Made by a program: the position numbers and the translations under genes
Shown here: positions 35,509-43,475 of the stretch, one piece after another
How positions within the stretch are numbered: position 1 is the first letter of the stretch
Layout of the letters: each line of letters starts with the position of its first letter
The notes under the pieces: generated by a model
Seen by the model: the letters and a program-made list of their open reading frames with translations, nothing else
Database searches by the model: none
What the model was told of the DNA's origin: nothing
Assembly: GCA_964490005.1 (NCBI GenBank)
Contig: CAZBBB010000011.1
Coordinates: 1-54,116, forward strand
Reading direction: 5' to 3'
Length of the DNA stretch: 54,116 nucleotides
Source of the DNA: CAZBBB01 sp964490005
GTDB taxonomy: Bacteria; Planctomycetota; B15-G4

Positions 35509-36246
35509 TCAGCTCTCCGCCTTGCGCAGGTCGAGCACGACGACCGTCGCGAACAGCCAGACCACGATCAGCGACCCGAAGAACAGCACGTCGCGCGCGT
35601 CGAGCACGCCCTTGCTGATGCTCTCGAAGTGCGTGAGGAAACCCATCGACGCGACGGCGTCGACCACGAAGGACGGCGCGACGGCCTGCACGACGCCGAG
35701 CACCGTCGGGTAGCCCGCCATCACGAACGCGAAGCAGGTCGCGACGGCGAGCACGAAGGCGATGACCTGGTTGCGCGTGAGCGCCGACAGGCACGAGCCG
35801 ATCGCGAGATAGCCGCCGGCCATGAGCAGGCTGCCCACGTAGCCGGCGAGGATCGCGCCGTTGTCGGGGTCGCCCAAGTGGTTCACGGTGAGCCAGACGG
35901 GCAGCGTGAGAGCGAGCGCGAGGGCGGTGAAAGCCCAGGCCGCGAGGAACTTGCCCACGACCGCCTCGAACGTCGAGATCGGCAGCGTGAGCAGCAGCTC
36001 GATCGTGCCCGACTTGCGCTCCTCGGACCACAGCCGCATCGCGATCGCCGGCAGCAGGAACAGGAACAGCCAGGGATGGAAGGCGAAGAAGGGCGCCAGA
36101 TCGGCCTGTCCGCGTCCGAGCAGGTTGCCCTCCTGGAAGGTGAGCGTGCCCGCCAGCAGCAGGAAGATCACCAGAAAGACGCACGCGAGCGGCGTGAGGA
36201 AGTACGCCAGCAGCTCGCGGCGGAAGATCGCGCCGATGTTCCTCAC
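35509..36246 (-). CDS. gldF: ABC-2 permease, GldF type
   Basis: A 245-aa membrane permease with six predicted spans (for example VFLVIFLLLAGTLTF, LFLFLLPAIAMRLW, FVLAVATCFAFVMAGY). It has the ABC-2 signature SEERKSGTIELLLTLPIS, in which the cytoplasmic loop meets the ATPase. The GTG start at 36246 overlaps the gldA stop by 4 nt (GTGA). It forms the membrane channel with the ATPase upstream. Substrate unknown. Confidence 0.9.
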   Translation of the reverse strand: MRNIGAIFRRELLAYFLTPLACVFLVIFLLLAGTLTFQEGNLLGRGQADLAPFFAFHPWLFLFLLPAIAMRLWSEERKSGTIELLLTLPISTFEAVVGKFLAAWAFTALALALTLPVWLTVNHLGDPDNGAILAGYVGSLLMAGGYLAIGSCLSALTRNQVIAFVLAVATCFAFVMAGYPTVLGVVQAVAPSFVVDAVASMGFLTHFESISKGVLDARDVLFFGSLIVVWLFATVVVLDLRKAES

Positions 36247-37205
36247 GAGCGCAGCTCCCGGCCGGAGGTCGTGATGGCGCGGAACACCTCGTCGAGCCGC
36301 CCCTTCTCGACCGACAGCGACTCGAGGGGCCAGCCCTGCGCGCGCGCCAGCCCCGCGACCGGCTCGGCCAGCGCCGCCCCGTCGCGCGGGAAGACCAGCA
36401 GCTGCACGCTCCCGTCGCCCGCCGCCGCGCGCTCGACTTCGGCCACGTCGCTGCGCGCGGCGAGCGCGCGCTGCGCCGACTCGGCCGCCGCCGTCGGCAG
36501 CGTCAGGCGCACCGCGTTGTGGTGCCGTCCGCGCGCGTGGAGCTGCTCGGGCGTGCCGTCGAAGAGCAGCCGGCCGCGGCTGATGATCAGCGCCCGCGTG
36601 CAGACCGCCGTGACCTCCTCGAGAATGTGCGTCGAGAGCACGATGACCTTGTCGGCCGCCATCTGGCGGATGAGTTCGCGCACCTCGTGCTTCTGGTTGG
36701 GGTCGAGCCCGTCGGTCGGCTCGTCCATGATGAGCACGGGCGGGTCGTGCAGGATCGCCTGCGCCAGGCCCACGCGGCGCTTGTAGCCCTTGCTGAGCGT
36801 CTCGATGCGCTGGCGCATCACGCCGCCGAGATGCGCCCGGCCGGCCGCCTGCTCGACGCGCCGCCGCCGTTCGGCCCCGTCATAGCCGCGCACCTGCGCC
36901 ACGAATTCGAGGAAGGACTCGGGCGTCATGTCGGGGTAGGCCGGCGCGCCCTCCGGCAGATACCCCACCGCGCGGCGCGCCTGCCGCGCCCGCTCCTGCA
37001 CGTCGTGGCCGCACACGGACACCGTGCCGGAACTGGGCGGCAAGAAGCCCGTGATCATCTTCATGGTGGTCGACTTGCCCGCCCCGTTGGGGCCGAGAAA
37101 GCCGAGCACCTCGCCGCCGCCGACGGTGAAACTGACGTCGTCGACGGCGGTCAGCGCGCCGAAACGGCGCGTCAGTCCCCGCACCTCGATCTTCGCCGTC
37201 GTCAA
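36243..37205 (-). CDS. gldA: ABC transporter ATPase, GldA type
   Basis: A 320-aa ABC ATPase with Walker A GPNGAGKSTTMK, GYLPEGAPAYPDMT, signature LSKGYKRRVGLAQ, Walker B VLIMDEPTDGLDPNQ and switch His in LSTHILEE. An extra C-terminal domain of about 90 residues is typical of GldA-type ATPases. A TTG start at 37205 is supported by AGGAG nine nt upstream and by the family-like opening KIEVRGLTRRFG just after it. It is the first gene of the gldA-gldF-gldG-DUF4340 operon and is divergent from the AlkA-type glycosylase. Confidence 0.9.
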   Translation of the reverse strand: MTTAKIEVRGLTRRFGALTAVDDVSFTVGGGEVLGFLGPNGAGKSTTMKMITGFLPPSSGTVSVCGHDVQERARQARRAVGYLPEGAPAYPDMTPESFLEFVAQVRGYDGAERRRRVEQAAGRAHLGGVMRQRIETLSKGYKRRVGLAQAILHDPPVLIMDEPTDGLDPNQKHEVRELIRQMAADKVIVLSTHILEEVTAVCTRALIISRGRLLFDGTPEQLHARGRHHNAVRLTLPTAAAESAQRALAARSDVAEVERAAAGDGSVQLLVFPRDGAALAEPVAGLARAQGWPLESLSVEKGRLDEVFRAITTSGRELRS

Positions 37206-37338
37206 CGCGCGCTGCTCCTCCCGCGGAGGCCTGCCGTCCGCCGTCCGCTGCCCGTGATCGGGCCGACCGTACGGGGAGGAGAAAGTATCGTTGGCGGCCG
37301 CCGCGTCAAGCCCCGCGACGATCCGGGCACGGCTGCGG

Positions 37339-37344
37339 CACAAT
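37339..37344 (+). promoter_or_regulatory. -10-like box before the glycosylase gene
   Basis: CACAAT ends 8 nt before the ATG at 37353, a spacing expected for a leaderless or nearly leaderless transcript. No ribosome-binding site is visible and the -35 is unclear. Confidence 0.3.
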
Positions 37345-37352
37345 CGCGGCCG

Positions 37353-38009
37353 ATGAACCGCCCGGCCCCCGCTCCCCGCCGTCCGTCGCGCGCCGCGCTC
37401 GCGCGACTGCGCGCGGCCGACCCGGCGCTCGGCGCCGCGCTCGCGCGCCTCGGGCCCTACCCGGGCTTCCCGGTCGCCTCGGCGCGCCGCGAGAGCCATC
37501 TCGAGCATCTCGCGCGCGCCATCGTCTACCAGCAGCTCGCCGGCGCCGCGGCACGCACGATCTGGAGGCGCGCCTGCGCGCTCACGCCGCGCGGCCGCTT
37601 CCCGCGCCCCGACGAACTGGCCCGACTGCGCGACGCGACGCTGCGCGGAGCGGGCCTCTCGGCCGGCAAGATCGCCGCGCTGCGCGACCTGGCCGCGCAC
37701 GTCTCCGACGGCCGGCTCGTGCTGGCCAGCGTCGCGCGCCTGCCCGACGCGCAGCTCGTCGAGCGCCTCGTCGCCGTGCGCGGCATCGGCCCGTGGACCG
37801 CGCAGATGTTCCTGATCTTCAGGCTCGGGCGGCTCGACGTCATGCCCGACGGCGACCTCGGCATCCAGGAGGGTCTGCGGCGCCTCGACGGCCTGCCGCG
37901 CCGCCCCACGCCGAAGGAGGTCGTCGCGCGCGCCGCCGCCTGGGCGCCGCTGCGCACCGTCGCGGCCTGGACGCTGTGGCGGCTCACCGACGCGCCGGCC
38001 GAGACCTGA
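37353..38009 (+). CDS. DNA-3-methyladenine glycosylase II (AlkA/Mag type)
   Basis: A 218-aa HhH-GPD DNA glycosylase that removes alkylated bases. It has HLARAIVYQQLAGAAARTI, LSAGKIAALRDLA, the helix-hairpin-helix AVRGIGPWTAQ (about 141-151) and the catalytic Asp in VMPDGDLGIQ (probably D168). The cysteine Fe-S motif of MutY/Nth is absent, as expected for AlkA/Mag enzymes. It is short, lacking the N-terminal domain of E. coli AlkA, and so resembles the yeast Mag1 type. ATG 37353 is divergent from gldA by 147 nt. The gene converges on cutA. Confidence 0.9.
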   Translation: MNRPAPAPRRPSRAALARLRAADPALGAALARLGPYPGFPVASARRESHLEHLARAIVYQQLAGAAARTIWRRACALTPRGRFPRPDELARLRDATLRGAGLSAGKIAALRDLAAHVSDGRLVLASVARLPDAQLVERLVAVRGIGPWTAQMFLIFRLGRLDVMPDGDLGIQEGLRRLDGLPRRPTPKEVVARAAAWAPLRTVAAWTLWRLTDAPAET

Positions 38010-38023
38010 GCGCGCGACGGGGA

Positions 38024-38347
38024 TCAGTCGGCGCGCGTCTGGGCGTCGATCCAGTCGAGATACGGCCGGTGCCCGTCGACGATCGGCCAGGCGACGATGC
38101 AGGGCAGCTCGTAGGCGTGCGCCTGCACCAGCCGCGCGCGCAGCGCCGGCAGCAGCGCCGCGCGCGTCTTGAGCAGCAGACCCGCCTCGGCCTCGGTCTG
38201 CACGCGCCCCTCCCAGCGGTAGATCGAGAGCAGGCCGTCGACGACGTTGGCGCACGCGGCGAGGCGCTCCTCGACGACCAGCCTTCCCAGCGCTTCGGCC
38301 TGCGCGCGACTGCCCGCCGTGACCCACACCGAGACATGCTCCGTCAT
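38024..38347 (-). CDS. cutA: CutA1 divalent-cation tolerance protein
   Basis: A 107-aa trimeric-type protein of the CutA1 family, with VWVTAGSRAQAEALGRLVVEERLAACANV, YRWEGRVQTEAEAGLLLKT and the C-terminal YELPCIVAWPIVDGH. CutA1 was linked to copper tolerance, but its molecular role is still unclear. The ATG at 38347 has GGGAGG eight nt upstream, which excludes the longer upstream frame. It is the last gene of a minus-strand run that begins with the SDR gene. Confidence 0.92.
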   Translation of the reverse strand: MTEHVSVWVTAGSRAQAEALGRLVVEERLAACANVVDGLLSIYRWEGRVQTEAEAGLLLKTRAALLPALRARLVQAHAYELPCIVAWPIVDGHRPYLDWIDAQTRAD

Positions 38348-38361
38348 CGCGGCATCCTCCC

Positions 38362-38769
38362 TCAGAGCAGCGAGCGCAGCCAGGCGCGGGCCTCGGCGAG
38401 CAGGCGTCGACGCCGCGCTCTCCGGACGGGGCGCGCCTTGAGCGCAACGTCGCGCACGTGCAGGCTCAGCGCGGCCCGCCCGCCGGCGGCCGACACGATC
38501 TGCCGCCATTGCGGGCCGTGCGGCGCGACGCGGCCGTGGCGCCAGTGGCAGACGATGTGCGCCACCTCGTGCGCGAGGACCTCGCCGAGGTGGCGGCTGT
38601 CGAGCAGCGCCGGCTGCAGGCGCACCAGCGCGCGCTCGGGATAGGCCCGCGCGAGACTGGCCGAGAGCCGGCCGCTGAGCTGGACCTCGATCTCCCGCAC
38701 GCGCGGCTCGTCGAGCCGCTCGGCCAGACGCTCGAGCTCGCGGGCCAGGCGCGGGTCGGACACGCTCAC
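38362..38769 (-). CDS. SprT-like zinc protein
   Basis: A 135-aa protein with the SprT-like metallopeptidase signature HEVAH (67-71), followed by HWRHGRVAPHGPQW, whose H84 is the likely third zinc ligand. It lacks a C-terminal zinc ribbon and is shorter than SprT (about 165 aa). It ends in an Arg-rich stretch. The GTG start at 38769 overlaps the stop of the DUF3604 gene (GTGA). It may be a cytoplasmic minimal gluzincin; no substrate is known. Confidence 0.82.
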   Translation of the reverse strand: MSVSDPRLARELERLAERLDEPRVREIEVQLSGRLSASLARAYPERALVRLQPALLDSRHLGEVLAHEVAHIVCHWRHGRVAPHGPQWRQIVSAAGGRAALSLHVRDVALKARPVRRARRRRLLAEARAWLRSLL

Positions 38770-40727
38770 CGCTCCGCCTCCCCGCCCACGAACCACGGAG
38801 ACGTCCAGGCCAGGCCCTCGCCGGCCTGCACGACGCGCACGTAGACGTACTCGCCGGCGGCGAGCCCCTGCAGATCGAAGGCGTGCACCTGCACGATGTC
38901 GCCGTCGACGGGCGCGCTGCGCACGACGCGGCCGCCGCGGATCAGTTCGATGCGCTCGATGGGCGTCGTGCCGGTCGCGACGACGACCAGCCGGCCGTCG
39001 CCGGGCGGCACCTCGCTGCCCATCGGCCGGCCGTCCAGCGCGGCGCGCAGCACGATGCGCGGCCCGCTCGTGGCGTAGGTGCGGCGCGCGCGCAGCGCCT
39101 CGAGCACCGAGGCGCGCGTGGCCTCCTCGGCCAGGATCGCCGCCAGCCCGCCGTGCCCGCTCGGCTCGCCGAGGCGCGTGAGCCCCGGGTGGCCGTCGTG
39201 CCCGTCGCCGCTGCCGATGAACCCGAGCCGGTAGCCGCGGTCGAGCGCGTCGCGCGCGAAGTTGCCGGGCAGCGCGTTGTAGATCAGGCGCGGGCTGTCG
39301 AGCGCCTCGGAACTGCCGTGCACCGACATGATCTCGGTGACCGGTTCGAGCTGCGGGTCGGGCGGCCAGGTCCAGTCGCACGGCACGGGGCCGCCGCCGC
39401 TGTGGTGCGCGAGCAGCAGCGCGGGCCGTCCGGCGAGCGCCGCCGCCAGACCGCCGGGCGTGGACGTGGCCTCGTCGAGCGAGGACAGCAGCGGGCCCTC
39501 GTCCTCGAAGTACAGCACGTGGCGATGGCCGTGCACCCAGCTCGTCCACTCGAAGCCCAGCAGGCTCACGAAGCGGCCCGGCGCGTGGACGGCGCGGGTG
39601 GCGTCGATGATCGCGTCCCAGGTCGCGGGCGACCGGTCGAGGAAGGGCAGGCCCCAGTGGTCGTGATCGGTCAGCGACGCGACGTCGAGCGCGGCGATGT
39701 CGCGTGCGTAGAGGTAGTAGTCCTCGGGCGTGCCGGTGCCGTCCGAGACGTCGCTGTGACCGTGCAGGTCGCCCCACAGGATCGGCCGCGCATCCTCGGT
39801 CACCAGCAGCGGGTTGCTCAGGCCGACGAGTTGTCCGTCGGGCAGCGACTGCGCCAGCACGCGGTAGACGCCGACGGGCCCGGCGAGCAGCTCGATCGTG
39901 CGCGCGCCGCGATGCTCGGGCGCGAAGCTCAGGTACGACTCGCCCTGCAGCCCCTCGCTGGGTTGCAGCTCGATCAAGCCCGCCCAGGGGATCTGTCCGT
40001 TGCCGACCTCGTCGAGCACCGCGACCGTGAGCCGCACGGTGCCGCCCGGACGCGCGGTGCTCGTGAGCGTCAGCGCGAGCTGGGCCGCGGGCCCGGGGCG
40101 CACGGTCACCGACGGTGCGTCGGCGACCCACTCGCGCTGCCCGTCGCCGTCGCCGTCGACGGCGAAGCGGAACCAGGACCGGCCTTCGGCGTAGCGATCG
40201 GCGCGCGCGCCCTGCGCGCCGGCGCCGTAGTGCAGGTGCACGCGCTCGCCCTCGGCCAGCGCCCGGCCTTCGATGAACACCGCGAGCAGTTGGGCGTCGA
40301 CGGTCTCGGCGCGCAGGACCAGGCCTTCGGCGTCCGTCGCGACGGTCGTGTAGCCGGGCCGGGAGGCGTCGAGCGGCTGCGGCGTGCTCCAGTTCCAGAA
40401 GGGCGAGACCTGCAGCAGCAGCGCGCCTCCCGGCGCGATGCCGAGCGGCCCGGCCTCGTAGACGAAGCGCCAGCTGCGCGTCTCCGAGGCGGCCACCGAG
40501 CCGTCGTCGCCCGGCTCGAGCGCCAGCCAGGCGCGGCCCCCGCCGTCGGCCGGGTGCGCGACCGGCCGCTGCAGTTCGGCGCGCAACGCCGCGTCGATGG
40601 CCCGGTTGGCCGTCGGCGGATCGCGCAGCGCCGCGCCGGCCACCCAACCCTCGCCGGGCGGCGGCGGCGCGTCGGCGCAGGCCGCGAGCGACAGCAGGAC
40701 GGCGATCGCGACCGCGGCGCGCCTCAC
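38766..40727 (-). CDS. DUF3604 lipoprotein (PHP-like metal enzyme)
   Basis: A 653-aa exported lipoprotein. The lipobox is LAAC within the first 21 residues from GTG 40727. The N-terminal half is beta-rich with a DGDGDGQRE calcium-type loop. The C-terminal half is DUF3604, related to PHP phosphoesterases, with metal-ligand-like motifs ILWGDLHGHSDVSDG, LTDHDHWG, FEWTSWVHGHRHVLYF, LLAHHSGGG and GSGDGHDGHPG. Likely a periplasmic or surface hydrolase of unknown substrate. Both ends overlap neighbours by 4 nt (SDR upstream, SprT-like downstream), so three unlike proteins are translationally coupled. Confidence 0.85.
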   Translation of the reverse strand: MRRAAVAIAVLLSLAACADAPPPPGEGWVAGAALRDPPTANRAIDAALRAELQRPVAHPADGGGRAWLALEPGDDGSVAASETRSWRFVYEAGPLGIAPGGALLLQVSPFWNWSTPQPLDASRPGYTTVATDAEGLVLRAETVDAQLLAVFIEGRALAEGERVHLHYGAGAQGARADRYAEGRSWFRFAVDGDGDGQREWVADAPSVTVRPGPAAQLALTLTSTARPGGTVRLTVAVLDEVGNGQIPWAGLIELQPSEGLQGESYLSFAPEHRGARTIELLAGPVGVYRVLAQSLPDGQLVGLSNPLLVTEDARPILWGDLHGHSDVSDGTGTPEDYYLYARDIAALDVASLTDHDHWGLPFLDRSPATWDAIIDATRAVHAPGRFVSLLGFEWTSWVHGHRHVLYFEDEGPLLSSLDEATSTPGGLAAALAGRPALLLAHHSGGGPVPCDWTWPPDPQLEPVTEIMSVHGSSEALDSPRLIYNALPGNFARDALDRGYRLGFIGSGDGHDGHPGLTRLGEPSGHGGLAAILAEEATRASVLEALRARRTYATSGPRIVLRAALDGRPMGSEVPPGDGRLVVVATGTTPIERIELIRGGRVVRSAPVDGDIVQVHAFDLQGLAAGEYVYVRVVQAGEGLAWTSPWFVGGEAER

Positions 40728-41533
40728 GTCGCGTCGGGCGCCGGCCGCCGGAAGACGCGCTGGGCCGAGGCCTGATCGACCGGTTGCAGGTCGAGCTCCT
40801 CGATGTTCATCGCGGCGGGCAGCTCGGCCACCCACGCGACGGCGCGCGCGATGTCCTGCGCCGTGAGCGGCGTCATGCCGCGGTAGACGGCGTCGGCGCG
40901 CGCCTGGTCGCGCAGGCGCACGACCGAGAACTCGGTCTGGACCAGTCCGGGGTTGATGCAGGTCACGCGCACGTCGCTCCCGAGCAGCTCCAGGCGCAGG
41001 GCCTTGCTGAGCACGCGCACGGCCGCCTTGCTCGCGCAGTACACGGCCCCGCCCTCGTAGGTCTCGATGCCGGCCAGCGAACCGAGATTGATGACGTGCC
41101 CGGACCGGCGCGCGACCATGTCGGGCAGCAGGCGGCGCGTGACGCGCAGCAGGCCGAGCACGTTGGTGTCGAAGACCGTCTCCCAGTCGCGCTCGTCCTC
41201 CGCCGTCGCGTCGGGCAGGCGCACCACGCCGAGCGCGAGCCCGGCGTTGTTGAGCAGCAGGTGCACGCCGCGCCCGGCGGCGAGCGCCTCGGCCGAGCGC
41301 GCGAAGGTCTCGACGGAAGCCGCATCGCGCACGTCGAGCGCCACGTCCGTCACGCGCACGCCGCACTCGGCGCGCAGCTCGCGCGCCAGCCCGGCGAGCC
41401 GCTCGGTGCGACGCGCGCCGAGCAGCAGGTCCATGCCGCGGGCCGCGAGGCTGCGGGCGCAGGCCGCGCCGATGCCGGCCGAGGCCCCCGTGATCGCGGC
41501 GACCCTGCCGCGCAGCGTGAATCCAGCCTCCAT
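40724..41533 (-). CDS. Short-chain dehydrogenase (YdfG-like)
   Basis: A 269-aa NAD(P)-dependent reductase with cofactor loop TGASAGIG (15-22), LLNNAG (93-98), S152 in LGSLAG, and Y165-CAS-K169. The tail INPGLVQTEFSVVR... and MNIEELDLQPVDQA match the YdfG (3-hydroxy acid/serine dehydrogenase) branch. ATG 41533 has GGGAGG very close (3 nt spacing). It is first in the SDR-DUF3604-SprT-like-cutA run. Substrate is inferred from family only. Confidence 0.88.
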   Translation of the reverse strand: MEAGFTLRGRVAAITGASAGIGAACARSLAARGMDLLLGARRTERLAGLARELRAECGVRVTDVALDVRDAASVETFARSAEALAAGRGVHLLLNNAGLALGVVRLPDATAEDERDWETVFDTNVLGLLRVTRRLLPDMVARRSGHVINLGSLAGIETYEGGAVYCASKAAVRVLSKALRLELLGSDVRVTCINPGLVQTEFSVVRLRDQARADAVYRGMTPLTAQDIARAVAWVAELPAAMNIEELDLQPVDQASAQRVFRRPAPDAT

Positions 41534-41647
41534 GCACCTCCCGGCCCGCCGCCGGCGCGCCCCTCGCGAACGTCGCGACTGGATCGGCCGGCACGGCGCG
41601 CGCATTCTAGGCACCCCGCCGCCCCTGCGCCCCCCCACGAGCCGCCG

Positions 41648-43456
41648 ATGTCGCACCGCAACCGCGCCCGCCTGCTCCTCGTGCCGACCCTGCTCGCCGC
41701 CTGCGCGAGCCTCGGCGCGCCGCGCGACACGGCCGGCGCGTGGCCCGACGCGGCCGGCGCGGTCGCGCACCCCGAGCTGGCGCAACTCGCCGTGCTGCTC
41801 TGGGAGGACCAGCTCGCGGCCGACCCGATCGAGGCCGGCCGGCTCGGCGACGAACGCTGGCTCGACCGGCTGCCCCCCGTCACGCGCGCGGCGCTCGATG
41901 CCCGGCAGCGGCGACTCGAGGATCTGTCGCGGCGCGCCGCGGCGATCGACGAGGCCGACTGCAACGACGAGGACCGCGTGACGCTGGCGCTGCTGCGCGA
42001 GGCGGTGCGCGACCGCCTGGCGCTGCTCGAGGCCCGCACCGAACTGTGGAGCGTCGACCCGCGCCGCGGCCCGCAACTGGCGTTCTTCAGCCTCGTCGAG
42101 GACCAGCCGACCGACACGCCCGCCCGGCGGCAGGCGCTGTTGCGTCGCTGGAGCGCGATGGCGGACTCGGTCGACGCGACGACCGACAACCTGCTCGCCG
42201 GACGGGCGCAGGCTCGGGTCGCCAACCGCGGCTCGCTGGAGCGCGTCATCGCGCAGCTCGAGCGCCTGCTCGCCCAGCCCGTCGAGGAATGGCCGCTCGC
42301 CCATCCGCGCCTGCCGCCCGGCCTGTCCGCCAGCGAGGCGCGCGTGCTGCGCGGCCGCATCCTGGCGATCCTGCACGAGGAGCTGCGACCGGCCTTCGTG
42401 CGCCACCACGCCGCGCTCGTCGAGCGCCTGCTGCCGGCCGCCCGCTCGGACGAGGCGCCGGGCCTGGCCTCGCTGCCGGGCGGCGCGGCGCTCTACGCCG
42501 ACCTGATCCGCGCGCACACCGGCCTGCCGCTCACGCCGCGGGAACTGCACGACTTCGGCCTGGCCGAGGTCGCGCGCATCCGCGCCGAGATCGCCGCGCT
42601 CGGTCGGCGCGTCTTCGGCACCGACGACGTCGCCGAGATCCAGCGCCGGCTGCGCGGCGACCCCGCACTGCACTTCGCGACGCGCGAGGAGGTGCAGCGC
42701 GCCGCCGAGCAGGCGCTCGCGCGGGCCGAGCAGGCCGTGCCCGCCGCCTTCGGCCGCCTGCCGAACGCGCCCTGCATCGTCGTGCCGATCCCCGACCACG
42801 AGGCGCCCGACACGACGATCGCGTACTACCGCGGGCCGGCCTCCGACGGCAGCCGTCCCGGGCGCTACTACGTCAATACCTGGGCGCCGACGACGCGCAC
42901 CCGCTACGAGGCCGAGGTGCTCGCGTTCCACGAGGCCGTGCCCGGGCATCACCTGCAGATCGCGCTCGCGCAGGAGCTCACGGGACTGCCCCGCTTCCGG
43001 CGCGAGGACGGCAGCACGGCCTTCGTCGAGGGCTGGGCGCTCTACACCGAGCGGCTGTGCGAGGAGCTGCAGCTCTACGGCGGCGATCTCGACCGCTTCG
43101 GCGTGCTGAGCTTCGACGCCTGGCGCGCCTGCCGGCTGGTCGTCGACACGGGCCTGCACGCCGAGGGTTGGAGCCGGCAGCGCGCCGAGAGCTACCTGCT
43201 CGACAACACGCTGCTCGCGCCGAACAACGTGGTGAACGAGGTCGACCGCTACATCACCACGCCCGGACAGGCGCTGGCCTACAAGGTCGGACAGCGCGAG
43301 ATCCTGGCGCTGCGCGAGCAGGCGCGGGCCGCGCTCGGCGAGCGCTTCTCGCTGGCGGAGTTCCACGACGTCGTGCTGGGGCGCGGCGCGGTGAGCCTGT
43401 CCGTGCTGCGCGCGCAGGTCGAGCGCTGGATCGCGGAGCAGGCCGCCGCGCGCTGA
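41648..43456 (+). CDS. DUF885 lipoprotein metallopeptidase
   Basis: A 602-aa DUF885 protein, probably a zinc carboxypeptidase-like enzyme. The N-terminus is a lipoprotein signal (LLLVPTLLAAC, Cys at 19). The zinc motif is HEAVPGHH (428-435), followed by FVEGWALYTERLCEEL, where the Glu is the third ligand. Downstream are the conserved blocks GLHAEGWSRQ and PGQALAYKVGQ. ATG 41648 follows a 114-nt divergent space shared with the SDR gene. Probably attached to the outer membrane or periplasmic face and used for peptide breakdown. It converges on the EgtB-like gene. Confidence 0.9.
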   Translation: MSHRNRARLLLVPTLLAACASLGAPRDTAGAWPDAAGAVAHPELAQLAVLLWEDQLAADPIEAGRLGDERWLDRLPPVTRAALDARQRRLEDLSRRAAAIDEADCNDEDRVTLALLREAVRDRLALLEARTELWSVDPRRGPQLAFFSLVEDQPTDTPARRQALLRRWSAMADSVDATTDNLLAGRAQARVANRGSLERVIAQLERLLAQPVEEWPLAHPRLPPGLSASEARVLRGRILAILHEELRPAFVRHHAALVERLLPAARSDEAPGLASLPGGAALYADLIRAHTGLPLTPRELHDFGLAEVARIRAEIAALGRRVFGTDDVAEIQRRLRGDPALHFATREEVQRAAEQALARAEQAVPAAFGRLPNAPCIVVPIPDHEAPDTTIAYYRGPASDGSRPGRYYVNTWAPTTRTRYEAEVLAFHEAVPGHHLQIALAQELTGLPRFRREDGSTAFVEGWALYTERLCEELQLYGGDLDRFGVLSFDAWRACRLVVDTGLHAEGWSRQRAESYLLDNTLLAPNNVVNEVDRYITTPGQALAYKVGQREILALREQARAALGERFSLAEFHDVVLGRGAVSLSVLRAQVERWIAEQAAAR

Positions 43457-43475
43457 GCGGCCGGCCGCGCGCGCC

